This document shows positions 1 through 11,178 of a stretch of DNA of 64,000 nucleotides, piece by piece. Position numbers and translations under genes: made by a program. This stretch comes from Owenia fusiformis (lineage: Eukaryota; Annelida; Polychaeta; Sabellida; Oweniidae), in assembly GCA_903813345.2 (NCBI GenBank), contig CAIIXF020000006.1, positions 30,050,024-30,114,023 of the forward strand, written 5' to 3'. The stretch's first letter is position 1; every line of letters starts with the position of its first letter. The notes under the pieces were generated by a model. That model was not told where the DNA came from. It ran no database searches and worked only from the letters and a program-made list of their open reading frames with translations.

Positions 1-955
1 ATGGTTCATGTTTTTCTCACAAATAATATTAACATTATAAAAATAGTTGCATTTTTTCTCAAACATACGACGTATGTCTCTAATCTAGGGTAATATTAGA
101 TATGAGAAATGTTGGTATTCATTTATTGATAACACAATAATAAGTAAATATTTTATAGTTCAAATGAGCTGAGAGATCTCCCTTAGTAGAGTGACTCAAG
201 ACTTCTTTGTAGAATTCTAATGAGATTGGGCTAAGAGATGAATGATTTATTTGCATTTTGTTAGGGAAGCAAATAATTGACAATTTAATTTGTGAACTTT
301 CTTTTTCTAAAAATATTCTAGAAAATAAAGATTTAGTGTTTTTATTATGTTACTGACACAAGTGGTGACAAATTGTTACAGTCTCCAACTTTTTTGTGGA
401 TGGTGTTTGGCAGTTCGGAGTTCGGTGTCTGTAACAAATGGCATCTGTAACAAATGGCAGATGGTGACATTTTGCATGTTAATGCCTTGTTATTATGTCA
501 CCACCACAAGTGGTGACATATTGTTATAGTCTCCAGTCTCCCCTTGTTGTTTAACAAAATACATCTTAGAGAGGTTATAAGAGATTTTATGAAAGCTAAA
601 AATGATTCACTTTAATATTTTTGTCTATAGCACTGATGATTTATGCATAATATGTAGTATTTACATCCTCCTAAGCAGGTGTCCAGAATCCGTACCTCCT
701 TCCCCCTGCTATAAGCAATTTGGAAGCGCCTGATTAAACTGAATCACGTGATCTAATTATGCGCCAATGACATATACATAATTGCTGTCGCAGTGTTGCG
801 ACAGCGAATCAAATTGTGAGTTCTTAATCGGGGAAATGCTAACTGCTTAACGCAGGGGTAAAAAGAAAGAAGATATTCTTGATTTTGAAGCCCTGTGATC
901 GGATGATGAGTATTTAAGACTCTCTATGAAATGTTTTTTCTGTTGTGTGTTTCAG
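1..955. other. Upstream/intronic sequence with no recognised exon
   Basis: No coding exon could be supported here. The first clear exon of the neighbouring gene starts at 956 behind a good acceptor, and its first base completes a codon begun in an earlier exon, so this stretch is probably intron. It holds a direct repeat of about 46 bp (341-387 and 491-535) and a perfect short hairpin at about 783-804 (stem GCTGTCGCA). Short open frames here lack codon structure and are taken as chance. Confidence 0.5.
341..535. repeat. Pair of ~46-bp direct repeats
   Basis: Two similar segments (341-387 and 491-535) share the core ACAAGTGGTGACA followed by a TTGTTA-AGTCTCCA stretch, with about 100 bp between them. 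The spacer contains two further short ACAAATGG repeats. The origin is unknown. Confidence 0.5.
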
Positions 956-3834
956 GTACCCTGGACCGATACTAATCATACGTAGAAGTAAAGATGAAAT
1001 CATAACCACAAAGTAAGTCATTAATGTCATGGGGGGTTTCTCAATTAATTGTATAATCTGGGGCCAGTGTCTCAAAATCAGTAATAACCATTATGCTGTC
1101 TGTTACTCAATGTGTTATTGGAGGAGGAATCTGGGTTCAGTTTCTCAGAGTTACCATATTTTTCATGGACTTTTAATTACTCAATGTGTCAACCATACCA
1201 TGCATTATGGGTCTATCACTCAAATTCCATTTACTATATGTTTTGTCACTGTAAGTACAGTACATACATAATGCATTGTGAGAGATCAAAGCCTTTAATA
1301 AGTTCCTTTGAAATGTGGAGATGGTCTGATTATCAGAATGTCCAAAATGTCACTTTTAGTTTGGTTAGCGAAATCTAGTTGTCTTCTGCAATATTGCTCA
1401 GCAACATTTTTTGTTGGACAGTTGAACATATTGCAGATCATGATGTTCTTAAAACACAGGGCCCTGGGATATAATTCAAAGTATTTGACAGTTTGGGTAT
1501 AATGGTTATTATTGTTCATAGGCACGTCTACACATTCAAAGAACATTACAATAAAGAATATAAATATGCATCTCCCGGGATCCTTATCTGCATATCTCAG
1601 CTGTTATCTGTCAAAAAACTCTGAGCAAAGTAATATATTCTCGCTGTTTCTAACTTCACAAATGATTACACTGCTGTGTTCTAAGCCGATGAATCATTCA
1701 AATATCCAAAATGTCTAAGATTTATGATAATTTGGTAGCCTAGCTAACAGTCAGTTTGAGACGATAATTAAAATCAACCAAAGTTGTGTAAATTGTGGAT
1801 ATAGGATTGTAAAGGTCTCGCTCGTCATATTTGCGTAAGAAATAACACCATATTCCTGTTTGTTTAATTACGCTAAACAGATTTAAGGGAAATTACTGAT
1901 GCGACAAAATCGAAGTTTCTCAGATTCGAGGTCATAAGCTTAATGAAAATGCTCAGGGCATACTTCACTTATGGCAGTTGACAAATTATCTTCATCTTTT
2001 GATTAAGTTTCGAGTATTTTGAGAAGGTGGAACTTAGCCACGGGGAAATACATGTTGGCATCTATTAGAAAAATAATATGTTAAATGTTCGCATAATTCA
2101 CCAAGATGCTTCAGATTATTTCAAAAATCCCATCACATATTTTTAGAAAAACTGCATAAATGAGGGGACAGATTTGATGGGTATTTTTTTTTAATAATGA
2201 TTGTTCCCCTTACAGACAAATCTTTCCTTTTTGTTGTTCGTTCTTCAATTGTCTCATATCTATCATGAGTCCCCATTTATTTTTTACTTATCCTTTCCCA
2301 TTGTCATATGTGCTTTTGACTCAAAATATGAATCAAATTCATATTTTGTTTTTATATTTCAGAGAACCTGGGCATATAGGCTCTAATAGAGGAAATGATC
2401 TCTTAGTAAAACTTTTACAACATAGGTAAGCCTCATATAACAATTAAACAATCAACTCAAAGGGTACCGAAAATCATCTGTACAGCTTTCAACTACCAAA
2501 TTCTTCTTCATTTTGCATACCCAGGAGATATTATTATAGAAATATCATATTGAAGGGCTCCTTGAATATATTATAGATTTTCTTCAAAATCGTTTCCATG
2601 TATATTCATATTTTATGGCATATAAAACCTCATTTTAGATCGACTGCACCTTAAACTGGATCACCCTGAAATGCATATCCAAGTTCCAATAATAAAAATG
2701 AAACCCTTAGACTAATGATGTGGAAAATAAGAATGAAAACATTGAACTTTATTTTCTAGATACCCTAAAGTAGTAGATGAAAGCACACTTAGTACATTCA
2801 GATTGTGGTTAGAGCTAGCCAGAGAAGATCAAAGTAAGAAACTACATTAACTTATATGTTCAATATGTCATATCCTAATTATCAAGCTTCAGTTACTGAT
2901 TGATCGATCACCCCTTGTATACAGGATAAACTATATAGTGTCATTACTACACGTACAGTACTTCTTAGAGCCATTATCTTATCACTTTTTATTTGGGGTA
3001 TGCTGGTACTTTAAGTATCAGTTCAAGATTAATTTTGTACTCATCTATTTGATCTATTTAATAATTTCTGGAAAGTATGTTTCAGAAGAAATCCATTCTC
3101 ATCAAGAAAATAAGGTGAATCTAAAAATATTCAACATGTTATTATTTCCATTTCTGTCTATTATGTCATAATTTAAATAAATTTTCTTGAAATGCTTTCA
3201 AATCTGAGTAATTTCTTCACATTCTGACACTCAATTGTCGCAAGCTACCTAACACAAAGAATTACATCGACAATAAGACAAACTGGGTGCATATTTGAAT
3301 ACTAATGATGCATCAGTTTTCTGAAACTCAATTATATTGTTTATTTCAGTCCAACTTATGAGCCAGTATGATATAGATGATGACTATTGTACGTCACTAT
3401 TTCGCTCTCATATCGCTGAGCATTCCGAATCGTATCCAATGCAGATAGGGGATGGCATGAATGTGGAACTTAAAATACAACTCACCTTATTTTTAGTAAG
3501 TAAAAAATAGTTGCAAGTATTCCTCTTGGGGTTGTATGTATATGAATATTCCCTCTTAGGGTGCATACTCAAAAAGCTGTTGGGGGTGAAGTTTGTCAGT
3601 GTATGTATCATACAAATGTATTCCTCCAAGTTTTTTAAAGACCTATACTGACATAACAATCATGACTTTGGCGCCTTTCATTGATACACTTCTTCCCAAA
3701 TAGTTGTTGACAATTGCGAAAATGTTTCTATTTTCTATTTCCAGGCATCTAAATATATGGATGACTTTGATGCAACACATTGTACACCTCTGCCTGCCCT
3801 GTATTTCCGAATGCCTTGGAAAATCACATTTTGA
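956..3834 (+). CDS. C-terminal exons of an unrecognised protein (partial gene)
   Basis: Five exons join in frame: 956-1012, 2363-2425, 2760-2833, 3350-3495 and 3745-3834 (TGA). Each has a polypyrimidine-AG acceptor and a GTAAG-type donor, and phases match at every junction. They give 142 residues and a stop, starting one base into a codon, so upstream exons lie outside the window or were not recognised. The peptide begins YPGPILIIRRSKDE, has the central segment RYPKVVDESTLSTFRLWLELA, and ends LPALYFRMPWKITF. It is mixed hydrophobic and charged, like a folded domain, with no signal peptide, membrane span or motif I know. Failing to splice at 3495 would add only VSKK and a stop. I do not recognise the family. 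Two AATAAA signals near 4523-4537 fit a roughly 700-nt 3' UTR. Confidence 0.65.
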
Positions 3835-4522
3835 AATATTGAATCATGGAATCAGAAATTCATTTTAAATCATCAGCAGTAATTATGTGACACACTGTTG
3901 TGTGAATGCTATGCCACTGTTACATCATGCACTGTGGCAGTTCTTGGACATAAAATCAGAAATGAACTTCTTTGTGAAGATATTTCTCCGATATTGTGTT
4001 AGGGATGATGTCGGAATGTCGACTTTTGTGGAATAACAAAGTGGATTTTATCATGGTTGAATTCACTTCCCTATATGAACAACTTGTTGAAAATTCATTT
4101 AAAGATCAACATTTTTACACCATCAGGATCTTCATTTACCAACTCCTTTTACAAAACTATCGTCATTCTTCCACAAATGCTGACAATTGGACACCATTCT
4201 ATGCTAGGACATTTTTTCATTTTGACATTTTGGCAGTTAATTCTTTTGTGTGACATTTGTGTGAAATTTGTGTTACAATATGGCACCATGATGATATTTA
4301 TCAGATTTACTGTGCAAATGGCCTCAAATTCAATGTATACATGATGCAGTAGATCCACCGTAAATTTGTCATATCAGAGTTCAGATATAGCCATGTAGCT
4401 CCGGATGTACCTCTATGTAAAATACTTTTAAGATGTCAGTCTGTGATGTCAACATGTGATGTCAGCTTGTTTAGTTTTTATGTATAGCCAGTGTGTGAAT
4501 TTCATTTTTATGTCAGTGTGTG

Positions 4523-4537
4523 AATAAAATCAATAAA
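4523..4537 (+). terminator. Polyadenylation signals for the 956-3834 gene
   Basis: Two AATAAA hexamers lie at 4523-4528 and 4532-4537, about 690 nt past the TGA at 3834. The stretch 3835-4520 has no convincing coding sequence and is probably 3' UTR. Confidence 0.45.
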
Positions 4538-4892
4538 TCCCTAGCATAAAAACTGATGTCATTTTCATTTGTGTGATGTCATATTCACAAGAAGTTCAAG
4601 ATATGTCTTCCAACAATGTCAAATTACAATAAATATATAAACTCTACTGCTAATCACTATGGATTTGAGACCAGGCAGCTGATCAAATAGACCATGTTAT
4701 TTTATACTCCACAAAATGCTAGTTTCATTATTTACCATAATTTTATTAATAAATACATTAGTGCTGACACGTGGGTGTAAAAAATGACCACAGAAAAAGG
4801 ACAAATTCGAAATGTCATTTTTATTCTCGTTTAATTTATTGTAGGAGATGGCACTTTGCATTTAGTAAATGTTTGTATTCAACCAGTATATA

Positions 4893-6441
4893 CAGGGTGG
4901 GCCAAAAAAAACACCCCCCTAGCCAATATTCCTGATAAATATTTATTTTTTAACAATCACACCAATAATGATATATCATATTAAAGATAATTTAATTTGC
5001 AACAAAATGATATATAATAGCACCATTTTCAACAACCTCATATAGAAATATGACCATTTATGTGACATGGGGGTCAAAAAACACCTTTTCAATTTTCGTC
5101 GATTTTGCGAACAATTGCCTATTTCTAACAAATTTTAGTAAATTACAACATTGTCATGAGTCTTTCATAATTGGATATTATATATTGTTTTCATTCAGTT
5201 TTTGAACCACACATGCTCAATATACAAGTACATGTGTATGCTTATAAAACTAATTCATTTCTTCTTCAGTCTGTCCAAAAATAGCTCAGTAGACCCACCC
5301 CCCGGACCCATCCTCTGATTGGATTATTCGCTTAAGACGCGGAAGCCATTGGTTGATGGCATAATTGATGGATGTATGCAGAAGTACCATTCAACTACTA
5401 GTTATTCTTTCTTTTAGTTCCTCTACATCCCTGATAGGCTGGGTATATTTAAATATCAACTGTTCTAGATGCCCCCAGGTATGGGAATCAACATTATTGG
5501 CAACTGGACTGCCAGTAAACCATTTTTCTGGGCTAGAGATGGTGACATTTCGAATCTCCAAAAACTCCAGGGTAGCATTGGACCTGTGTGATGGAGCACT
5601 GTTCTATCAGAAAATGAAATTTCTTTCACATGTTTTTTATATTCTTGAGTCCTTTTTTACCGCCTCATGTCATTAACATTCATAGTATATTTTTGCTCCT
5701 GGTTCAAAAAACAGGGCCTGTATGGTCTTTCCTTTTTGGAAAACACCGAGTGGACACCACCTACCTTTCAGAAAAATATCATCTCGATTTGAGTAGCCTT
5801 TTATCGCAAATGTCCCTATTATTGCTTACTGATATATAGAGTCTATCCTGCTGATTACATGTATAGTACTTGGGGCATTTAGAACAGTTGGCCTATGGAG
5901 ATCCCTAGACCATCAGGGGTGTAGACAAACAGAAAGAATGAAAAATTAGGTGTTGGATGGTACTTCCGCAAAGATCCATCAATTATACCAATGGCTTTCG
6001 CGTTTTAAGTGAGAAATCAAATCAGAAGTTGGGTCCGGGGGTGAGTCTATTGAGCCATATTTGGACAGACTGAAGAAGAAATGAATTAGTTTTATAAACA
6101 TACACATGTATATTGAGCATGCAAGGTTCAAAAAGTGAATGAAAACAATATATAATATCCAATTATGAAAGACTCATGACAATGTTGTAATTTACTAAAA
6201 TTTGGTACAAATAGGCAATTGTTCGCAAAATTGACGAAAATTGAAAAGGTGTTTTTTGACCCCCATGTCACATAAATGGTTATATCTTGAGCCAGAGTTG
6301 TTGGAAATTGTTCTGTTATATATCATTTTGTTGCAAATTAAATTATCTTTAAAATGATATATCATTGTTGGTGTGCATGTTAAAAATTGAATATTTATCA
6401 GAAATATTGGCTAGGGGGGTGGTTTTTTTTGGCCCACCCTG
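4893..6441. mobile_element. Mariner-like foldback element with ~0.55-kb inverted arms
   Basis: The element starts CAGGGTGGGCC and ends GGCCCACCCTG, each end flanked by TA (4891-4892 and 6442-6443), as expected for the Tc1/mariner superfamily. Its arms, roughly 4893-5490 and 5850-6441, are diverged inverted copies of each other. Both carry the 3' end of a transposase gene: in the left arm on the minus strand (5391-5603) and in the right arm, more decayed, on the plus strand around 5865-5960. The element therefore looks like two 3' halves joined in inverted orientation. It has no intact transposase and is a fossil or non-autonomous copy. Confidence 0.75.
5391..5603 (-). pseudogene. Mariner/DDE_3 transposase C-terminal remnant
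   Basis: On the minus strand an open frame of about 70 codons ends in TGA. It begins NSAPSHRSNATLEFLE, where mariner-type transposases have the D-x-A-P-S-H segment around the second catalytic Asp; a stop codon (5604-5606) replaces the residue just before it. It continues through a degraded copy of the W-PPNSPDLNP-D motif (here W-FTGSPVANNVDSHTWG) and ends with DVEELKERITSS, the usual helical tail. The N-terminal DNA-binding region and first catalytic Asp are absent. It lies in the left arm of the foldback element and cannot be functional. Confidence 0.6.
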
Positions 6442-6443
6442 TA

Positions 6444-7015
6444 GATAGGTACATGTATATGATTGTATTCTTATTTTTATGATTTTAAACATAAATGTAA
6501 TAATAAATTATTGGCATTTATAACAACAACAAATATGTTTTGTTTTCTATGGTGACTGAACATGAATCTATTTATGAAGAGTGAGTTTTTCATCAGAAGT
6601 AAAGACACTCGTACATGTATTCAAATTCTGAACTGTAGGACTGCATCCAAAATCAATCGTACTGATGATGGAAGATGAAAATATCTTCTCTGAAAATTTG
6701 GAAATTACTCTACAATCAATATAAAATCAGTTTGAACCCACTTAATCATAGCCATTGCTCATAACGCCATAACCAAGCATGCCCAAGACTTGTTTAGGTA
6801 TTGGTGATACTGCAACTTTGCATCAGTGAAAAAGTTTAGTGGATGAACAGTTTTTGCTCCCTTGATGACATGATTTTCTGTGCCCCATACACCTGACAGC
6901 AAAAGTATAGCAGTTTTCAAGGCAATAAGAATATCCAACAAGACTTAATAAAAAATAATACTTTCCTTTCACAAGATATATATTTCATGAAAAGGTTATT
7001 CACAAAAAACATTTG
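6444..7015. other. Intergenic stretch, no gene seen
   Basis: AT-rich sequence between the mariner-like foldback and the SURF2 stop codon. The first part is simple AT-rich DNA. The last 100-200 bp before 7016 would hold the SURF2 3' UTR, since SURF2 is transcribed leftward. I see no further coding sequence. Confidence 0.5.
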
Positions 7016-10000
7016 TCAGGTTTTGAGTCCACGTTTAAATTGTTTACTTTTTGTTGGTTTCTTTGCTTTTGTAAACTTGGCCTTTTTACTTTGAACTCCT
7101 CCAACCTGAAATATAAATCCAAATTTCAAATAAGGTACAAATAGAGGCAGTTGACATAATATTTTATTGACTCTCTGATGTCATAACAATGACATATTAG
7201 TCACTACAATGTGCAATATACAAAACTACTGTATTTGTTCAAACATTGAAGACTAAAGGTTTTAGTTTATAGAATTTAGTGCAACTTATGCCTGAAATAT
7301 CATACCTGAGTTTTTTGTCGTTTAGGACTTGGTTGTTCGTCCTCAATGAGATCATCCTCCATGTCATCACTCTCATCTGTGACATCATTGTCCTTTATGA
7401 CTTCGCAACCCTCCTCACCATCAACATCAGATTCATTCTCACTCTCACCTGATGACACGAAGTCTTCAGCTGAAGAAAATATCAAACTAGAAATCAAACT
7501 CTTGGTGAAAATCAAGGGAATAATCAATACCCAGTGATTTCAGCAGGAAGTGGCGTTTCGTTCAGTGGATGAGCTGCGCGCGCACGCATAAATATGATTA
7601 TTTAAGCACAGTGACCTACAGAGGGCGCTATCACAAACAAGTACTGCACGAACCGATAAATTCCCGGGTATTGTAACGCCCTTGGTGAAAATAAACAAGG
7701 CATTCTTAAATTAAATTTTATTTTACGACAAACAAAAAAAATTAATAAGGATAAATCAGTTCATACAATTGATTAATCCATGCAAAGAGTACTACATGAT
7801 TTAATGCAGGAAACATTCATGAATTTTAATTTTCTCTTTGAATGTTGTTATTTCCCTAAATGCCTAGAGCCAATAGGTGCTGCCCTCTTTCTAACTGTAT
7901 TAAGAATAACTTCATCAATCAAATAGAAGAAATATTATTACTCACGTGGCAAGAGATCTTTCATGTCATCTTTGAATATTTTCGCATTATCTTCATCTGT
8001 TTCATCATTATCATCAACTTGACGACGTGGTCCAACATTAGCCTCAAATTTCACTCCCCTTCTCTCACAGTCCTCCCCTGGATCCAAACAAAAAAACTTT
8101 GAATTTCATATAACTTTTTAAATCTACTAACATACAGTCATACATACATATTAATAGGTTTTACTGTAATACACAATAAATGACTACTGTAGGAACTTGT
8201 AGTAACTATTGGCCCAATCAAAATAAATAACAAGTGCTGACATCTATTTATTCAGCTATATAGCAACTCCCTTATTAAAGTACGAGAATATATGCAAAGA
8301 ACAAGCACCTGAATGACTTACATCTGGCAAAGGCTTTCTTGAAGCGGCGTCCATTAATATGCTTCTCTATATGCTCTGCTTTGTCATTCATATGTCTCAA
8401 GGTCAGTGTACAGAATAGCTGTTTCCTAAATAAATCAAAACATACATTTTTTAAATCAGAGCAAAGAGTACAAAAGCATAAAAATATTTCTCAATCAAAA
8501 GGTTAATTTCAGAGATGCAGTGAATCCAAAATACATATGTGTATGTTTAATCCTTGAATATTCTTTCTAGATAAAGATGAGTTCATCATTTTTTATAACT
8601 TCAAATATGAAATGATTGAAGATCTACTGTCTATCCCTATCGTTCAAACAAAATCACAGCAGAACTTACTCGTGATGTTTCTTTTTACTGGGCTGTATAA
8701 ACTGTTTGTATTTCTCTATTAGGACGTTCTGTTTGGCGAGCAATCTTTTATATTTCTTGCCATCTGTATATGTACATATGGCAGACAATGAGCATGGCAT
8801 TTCATGGCCAGATAGTGAGCACTTCACCTAAAAGAGACAAAAACAGTATTGTTACTGGGGATCAAGTGGAAACGAATATATAATGTCTTTGTTTCAGCGT
8901 GGCCTGTTTTGGAGCGGTTGAATTCTTTTTGATAAGAATTTTTGTTTTTTCGATTTACCACCTTTATCCTTCAAATGTCAACTGAATATTTGGCATGTAT
9001 ATAGGATCAAAAAAAATTATTTATACAAAAAAATGTGAACCGCACCAGTGATAGTACAAAGTGAATATAGCACTATAGCACCACTAGAGTCCATTTCACT
9101 GCTTCATTGCGTCAGTAGAACGGCAAAAATAAGAAATTGGGAGACCATTGTAATAATATATGGAAAAGTATATTCATAATGTACATGAATGACATTTGTG
9201 TATTTCAGATTTTTTATTTTTTTGTGCAATAAGCCTGTGCCGTCTTGTAATTTGAAGAATTTCAGCCATGTTAATCTTATTGAAAATAACATGGCAGAGA
9301 AGCATCCAAATATAAGAGGCCACACACTTTATAAGCCAAACTAGAAGCAATCCAAGATATACAAATGTCATTCATGTACAATAGGAAAATATTTTTCCAT
9401 ATATTATTGCAAAATGATATTTTGATTTCTTATTTTTTAGCTTTTACTGACGCAGTTAAACAATGAAATGGACTCTAATCTAATTTCCTAAACATAGGAT
9501 GCAACAAGGATGAATTCCAGATAAAAATAAGAAAGTACACAAATGTCTCCATACTTTATTTTGTAACATAAAATGAGATATTTTTCTTCTTCCTTATAAG
9601 ATATTCAGGTATAGCAGCAGGCCAATAGCCCACAGGGGAGTACAGTGCCCAAAAATTCTTTCGAAATCATGCAGAACCCCATTTTGAAAACTTTCAAGTT
9701 ATTTTGGCCATTTTTGTGTCAATGTTGTCAAAAGTGAGCACCCGCCCCCCTGCAATCTTTTAAAATAATCCCCCCCTCCTTGGCAAATCCTGGCTATGGG
9801 CCTGAGCAATTTTTTCAAAATTGTTTTTTTGAGAATGTACAAAACGCTTCAATAATTTTGATTGTATGTGGTTAAAATCACAAACCAGCTAACCATTGTA
9901 AGGTAACAAATTGGACCCCAAAAAATACGAACACTTATTTATAAATAAACACTACTTCAATACAGAACAAACCCGGAAGTAATTTACAAAACATGTGTTT

Positions 10001-10182
10001 TGTTTTACATGTCAATTTACTACGAATAAGTCGATTAAATCACCAAAAACTTCACGTAATTAAAAAATATATCAGGGTTATGAAATACGCACCTTTTTAC
10101 TTTTTGTATCTAGTGCAAGTGCCGGATGGGAAGCTAAAATCTTCAAAACTTGTTCCGAAATATTTTCACCGGAAGTCGCCAT
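7016..10182 (-). CDS. SURF2: Surfeit locus protein 2
   Basis: Six minus-strand exons splice in perfect phase: 10182-10093, 8827-8670, 8425-8322, 8077-7946, 7469-7306 and 7105-7016. They total 738 nt, or 245 aa, close to the ~256 aa of human SURF2. The protein starts MATSGENISEQVLKILASHP. It has the family's conserved block with VKCSLSGHEMPC and TDGKKYKRL in exon 2, QLFCTLTLRHMN and HINGRRFKKAF in exon 3, and EDCERRGVKFEANV in exon 4. Exon 5 encodes a highly acidic tract (ESDVDGEEGCE to DDLIEDEQPSP) and exon 6 a basic Lys-rich tail ending FKRGLKT. SURF2 is a conserved nuclear/nucleolar protein; this layout of conserved N-terminal domain, acidic middle and basic tail matches the family. It is head-to-head with AXDND1. 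Intron 1 contains two small palindromic elements. Confidence 0.88.
9087..9475. mobile_element. MITE with long inverted repeats in SURF2 intron 1
   Basis: A 389-bp element has ends GAGTCCATTTCA and TGAAATGGACTC, flanked by TA on both sides (9085-9086 and 9476-9477). The arms are imperfectly complementary over about 110 bp and share a CATTCATGTACA-type inner segment. There is no coding capacity. This is a TA-target miniature inverted-repeat element. Confidence 0.7.
9618..9804. mobile_element. Short repeat of the 'CAGGCCC-tagcc' family, copy 1
   Basis: The right end reads CTGGCTATGGGCCTG and the left end a degraded CAGGCCAATAGCCCAC, so the ends are imperfect inverted repeats. The G/C-run interior, with CAAATCC next to the right end, matches the element at 42010-42208 in opposite orientation. 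It is about 187 bp and non-coding. Confidence 0.55.
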
Positions 10183-10235
10183 TTTACCCAGAATGCAGCA
10201 CATCTTCAACTTCCGCCTTCCATGACGACAGGTAA
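10160..10235. promoter_or_regulatory. Compact bidirectional promoter between SURF2 and AXDND1
   Basis: The SURF2 start codon (10182) sits beside an ETS-type ACCGGAAGT (10169-10177) and a YY1-like CGCCATTTT; a second ETS-like ACTTCCG lies at about 10210. A CAG-GTAAAC donor at about 10230 on the plus strand could end a non-coding first exon of AXDND1, to be joined to the exon beginning at 11157. ETS and YY1 sites are typical of TATA-less bidirectional promoters. The two genes therefore probably share this region; transcription start sites are inferred. Confidence 0.45.
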
Positions 10236-11178
10236 ACTACAATTTTTTCCGTGTTTAAATGACTTTTTACTAACCTTAACCCCAGCGTTACAACCAAATG
10301 ATGGAAAATATAGATAGTCTATTATACGGAGCCTCAAAATGAAATAATAATAATGCACACATGCTTTCTTGTGATCCAGGCTAAACGATAGACTACAGAT
10401 TAAATATTTTTTTTTTTTTTTTTAATTTCTCACTGAGTCAGTTCTCGAAAGAGGTAGGCCTAGTATGTATCAAACAGACTGAGTAATATTTCCGACCAAA
10501 TTAAAAAAAATATCATCAGACTAGAGAATATTGTCTTGAACAGAGGGGGGAAACCTGAGGGTTCAGAACTTCAGAGATGACATGACCTCTATAATGTAAA
10601 TGTGTCGTGTGATGACATTGTCGCTGAATTGTCCAATCGACAAACAAATAACGTCATTAATGGCTGTTTCAAAATTTCAAAAAAAGAAATGTGTAAGAAA
10701 TATGCTAACATTGATTACAACATCACAACGACGTGTGTTATTCGATAATTGTGCATAATCTAGCTATAGAGCAATCATGCGATAATCATGACCATGTGAT
10801 AATTAGGATTATTTCCCCTAAAATTGAGTAGATCTAACTCAACAATGCCATTATTTGAAAATGGAAGCTGTATTTCTGGTTCCTCTCATCTTAGTTTAAT
10901 ATCATTACACGCTCATGCATTTCATCCATAAGTGTTATTATAATCTTCTCACTTGTGTCTTGTAGTTGAACACATCAGCTTGTTTATTCATTGTTACCTG
11001 TATGTCAGCTTAGAAACCCTAGAATAAAATGGCATGTTCAATGTTTATGCTACTTTAAATTGGTCTCTCCTGAAACACACATTCAATACCATCTTGTTAT
11101 TGATATTCTTCATGTATGAGTTGCTGGTACAATGAACAATTGTTTGTATATTTCAGAGTTCAAGATGACTGAAACAAT

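Noticed and set aside
783-804. Short perfect hairpin as a regulatory RNA
   Set aside because: A 9-bp stem alone is expected by chance at this scale and there is no conserved context.
5365-5839. Plus-strand frames of 103 and 69 aa in the foldback element
   Set aside because: The meaningful frame here is the transposase remnant on the minus strand; the plus-strand frames show no family features.
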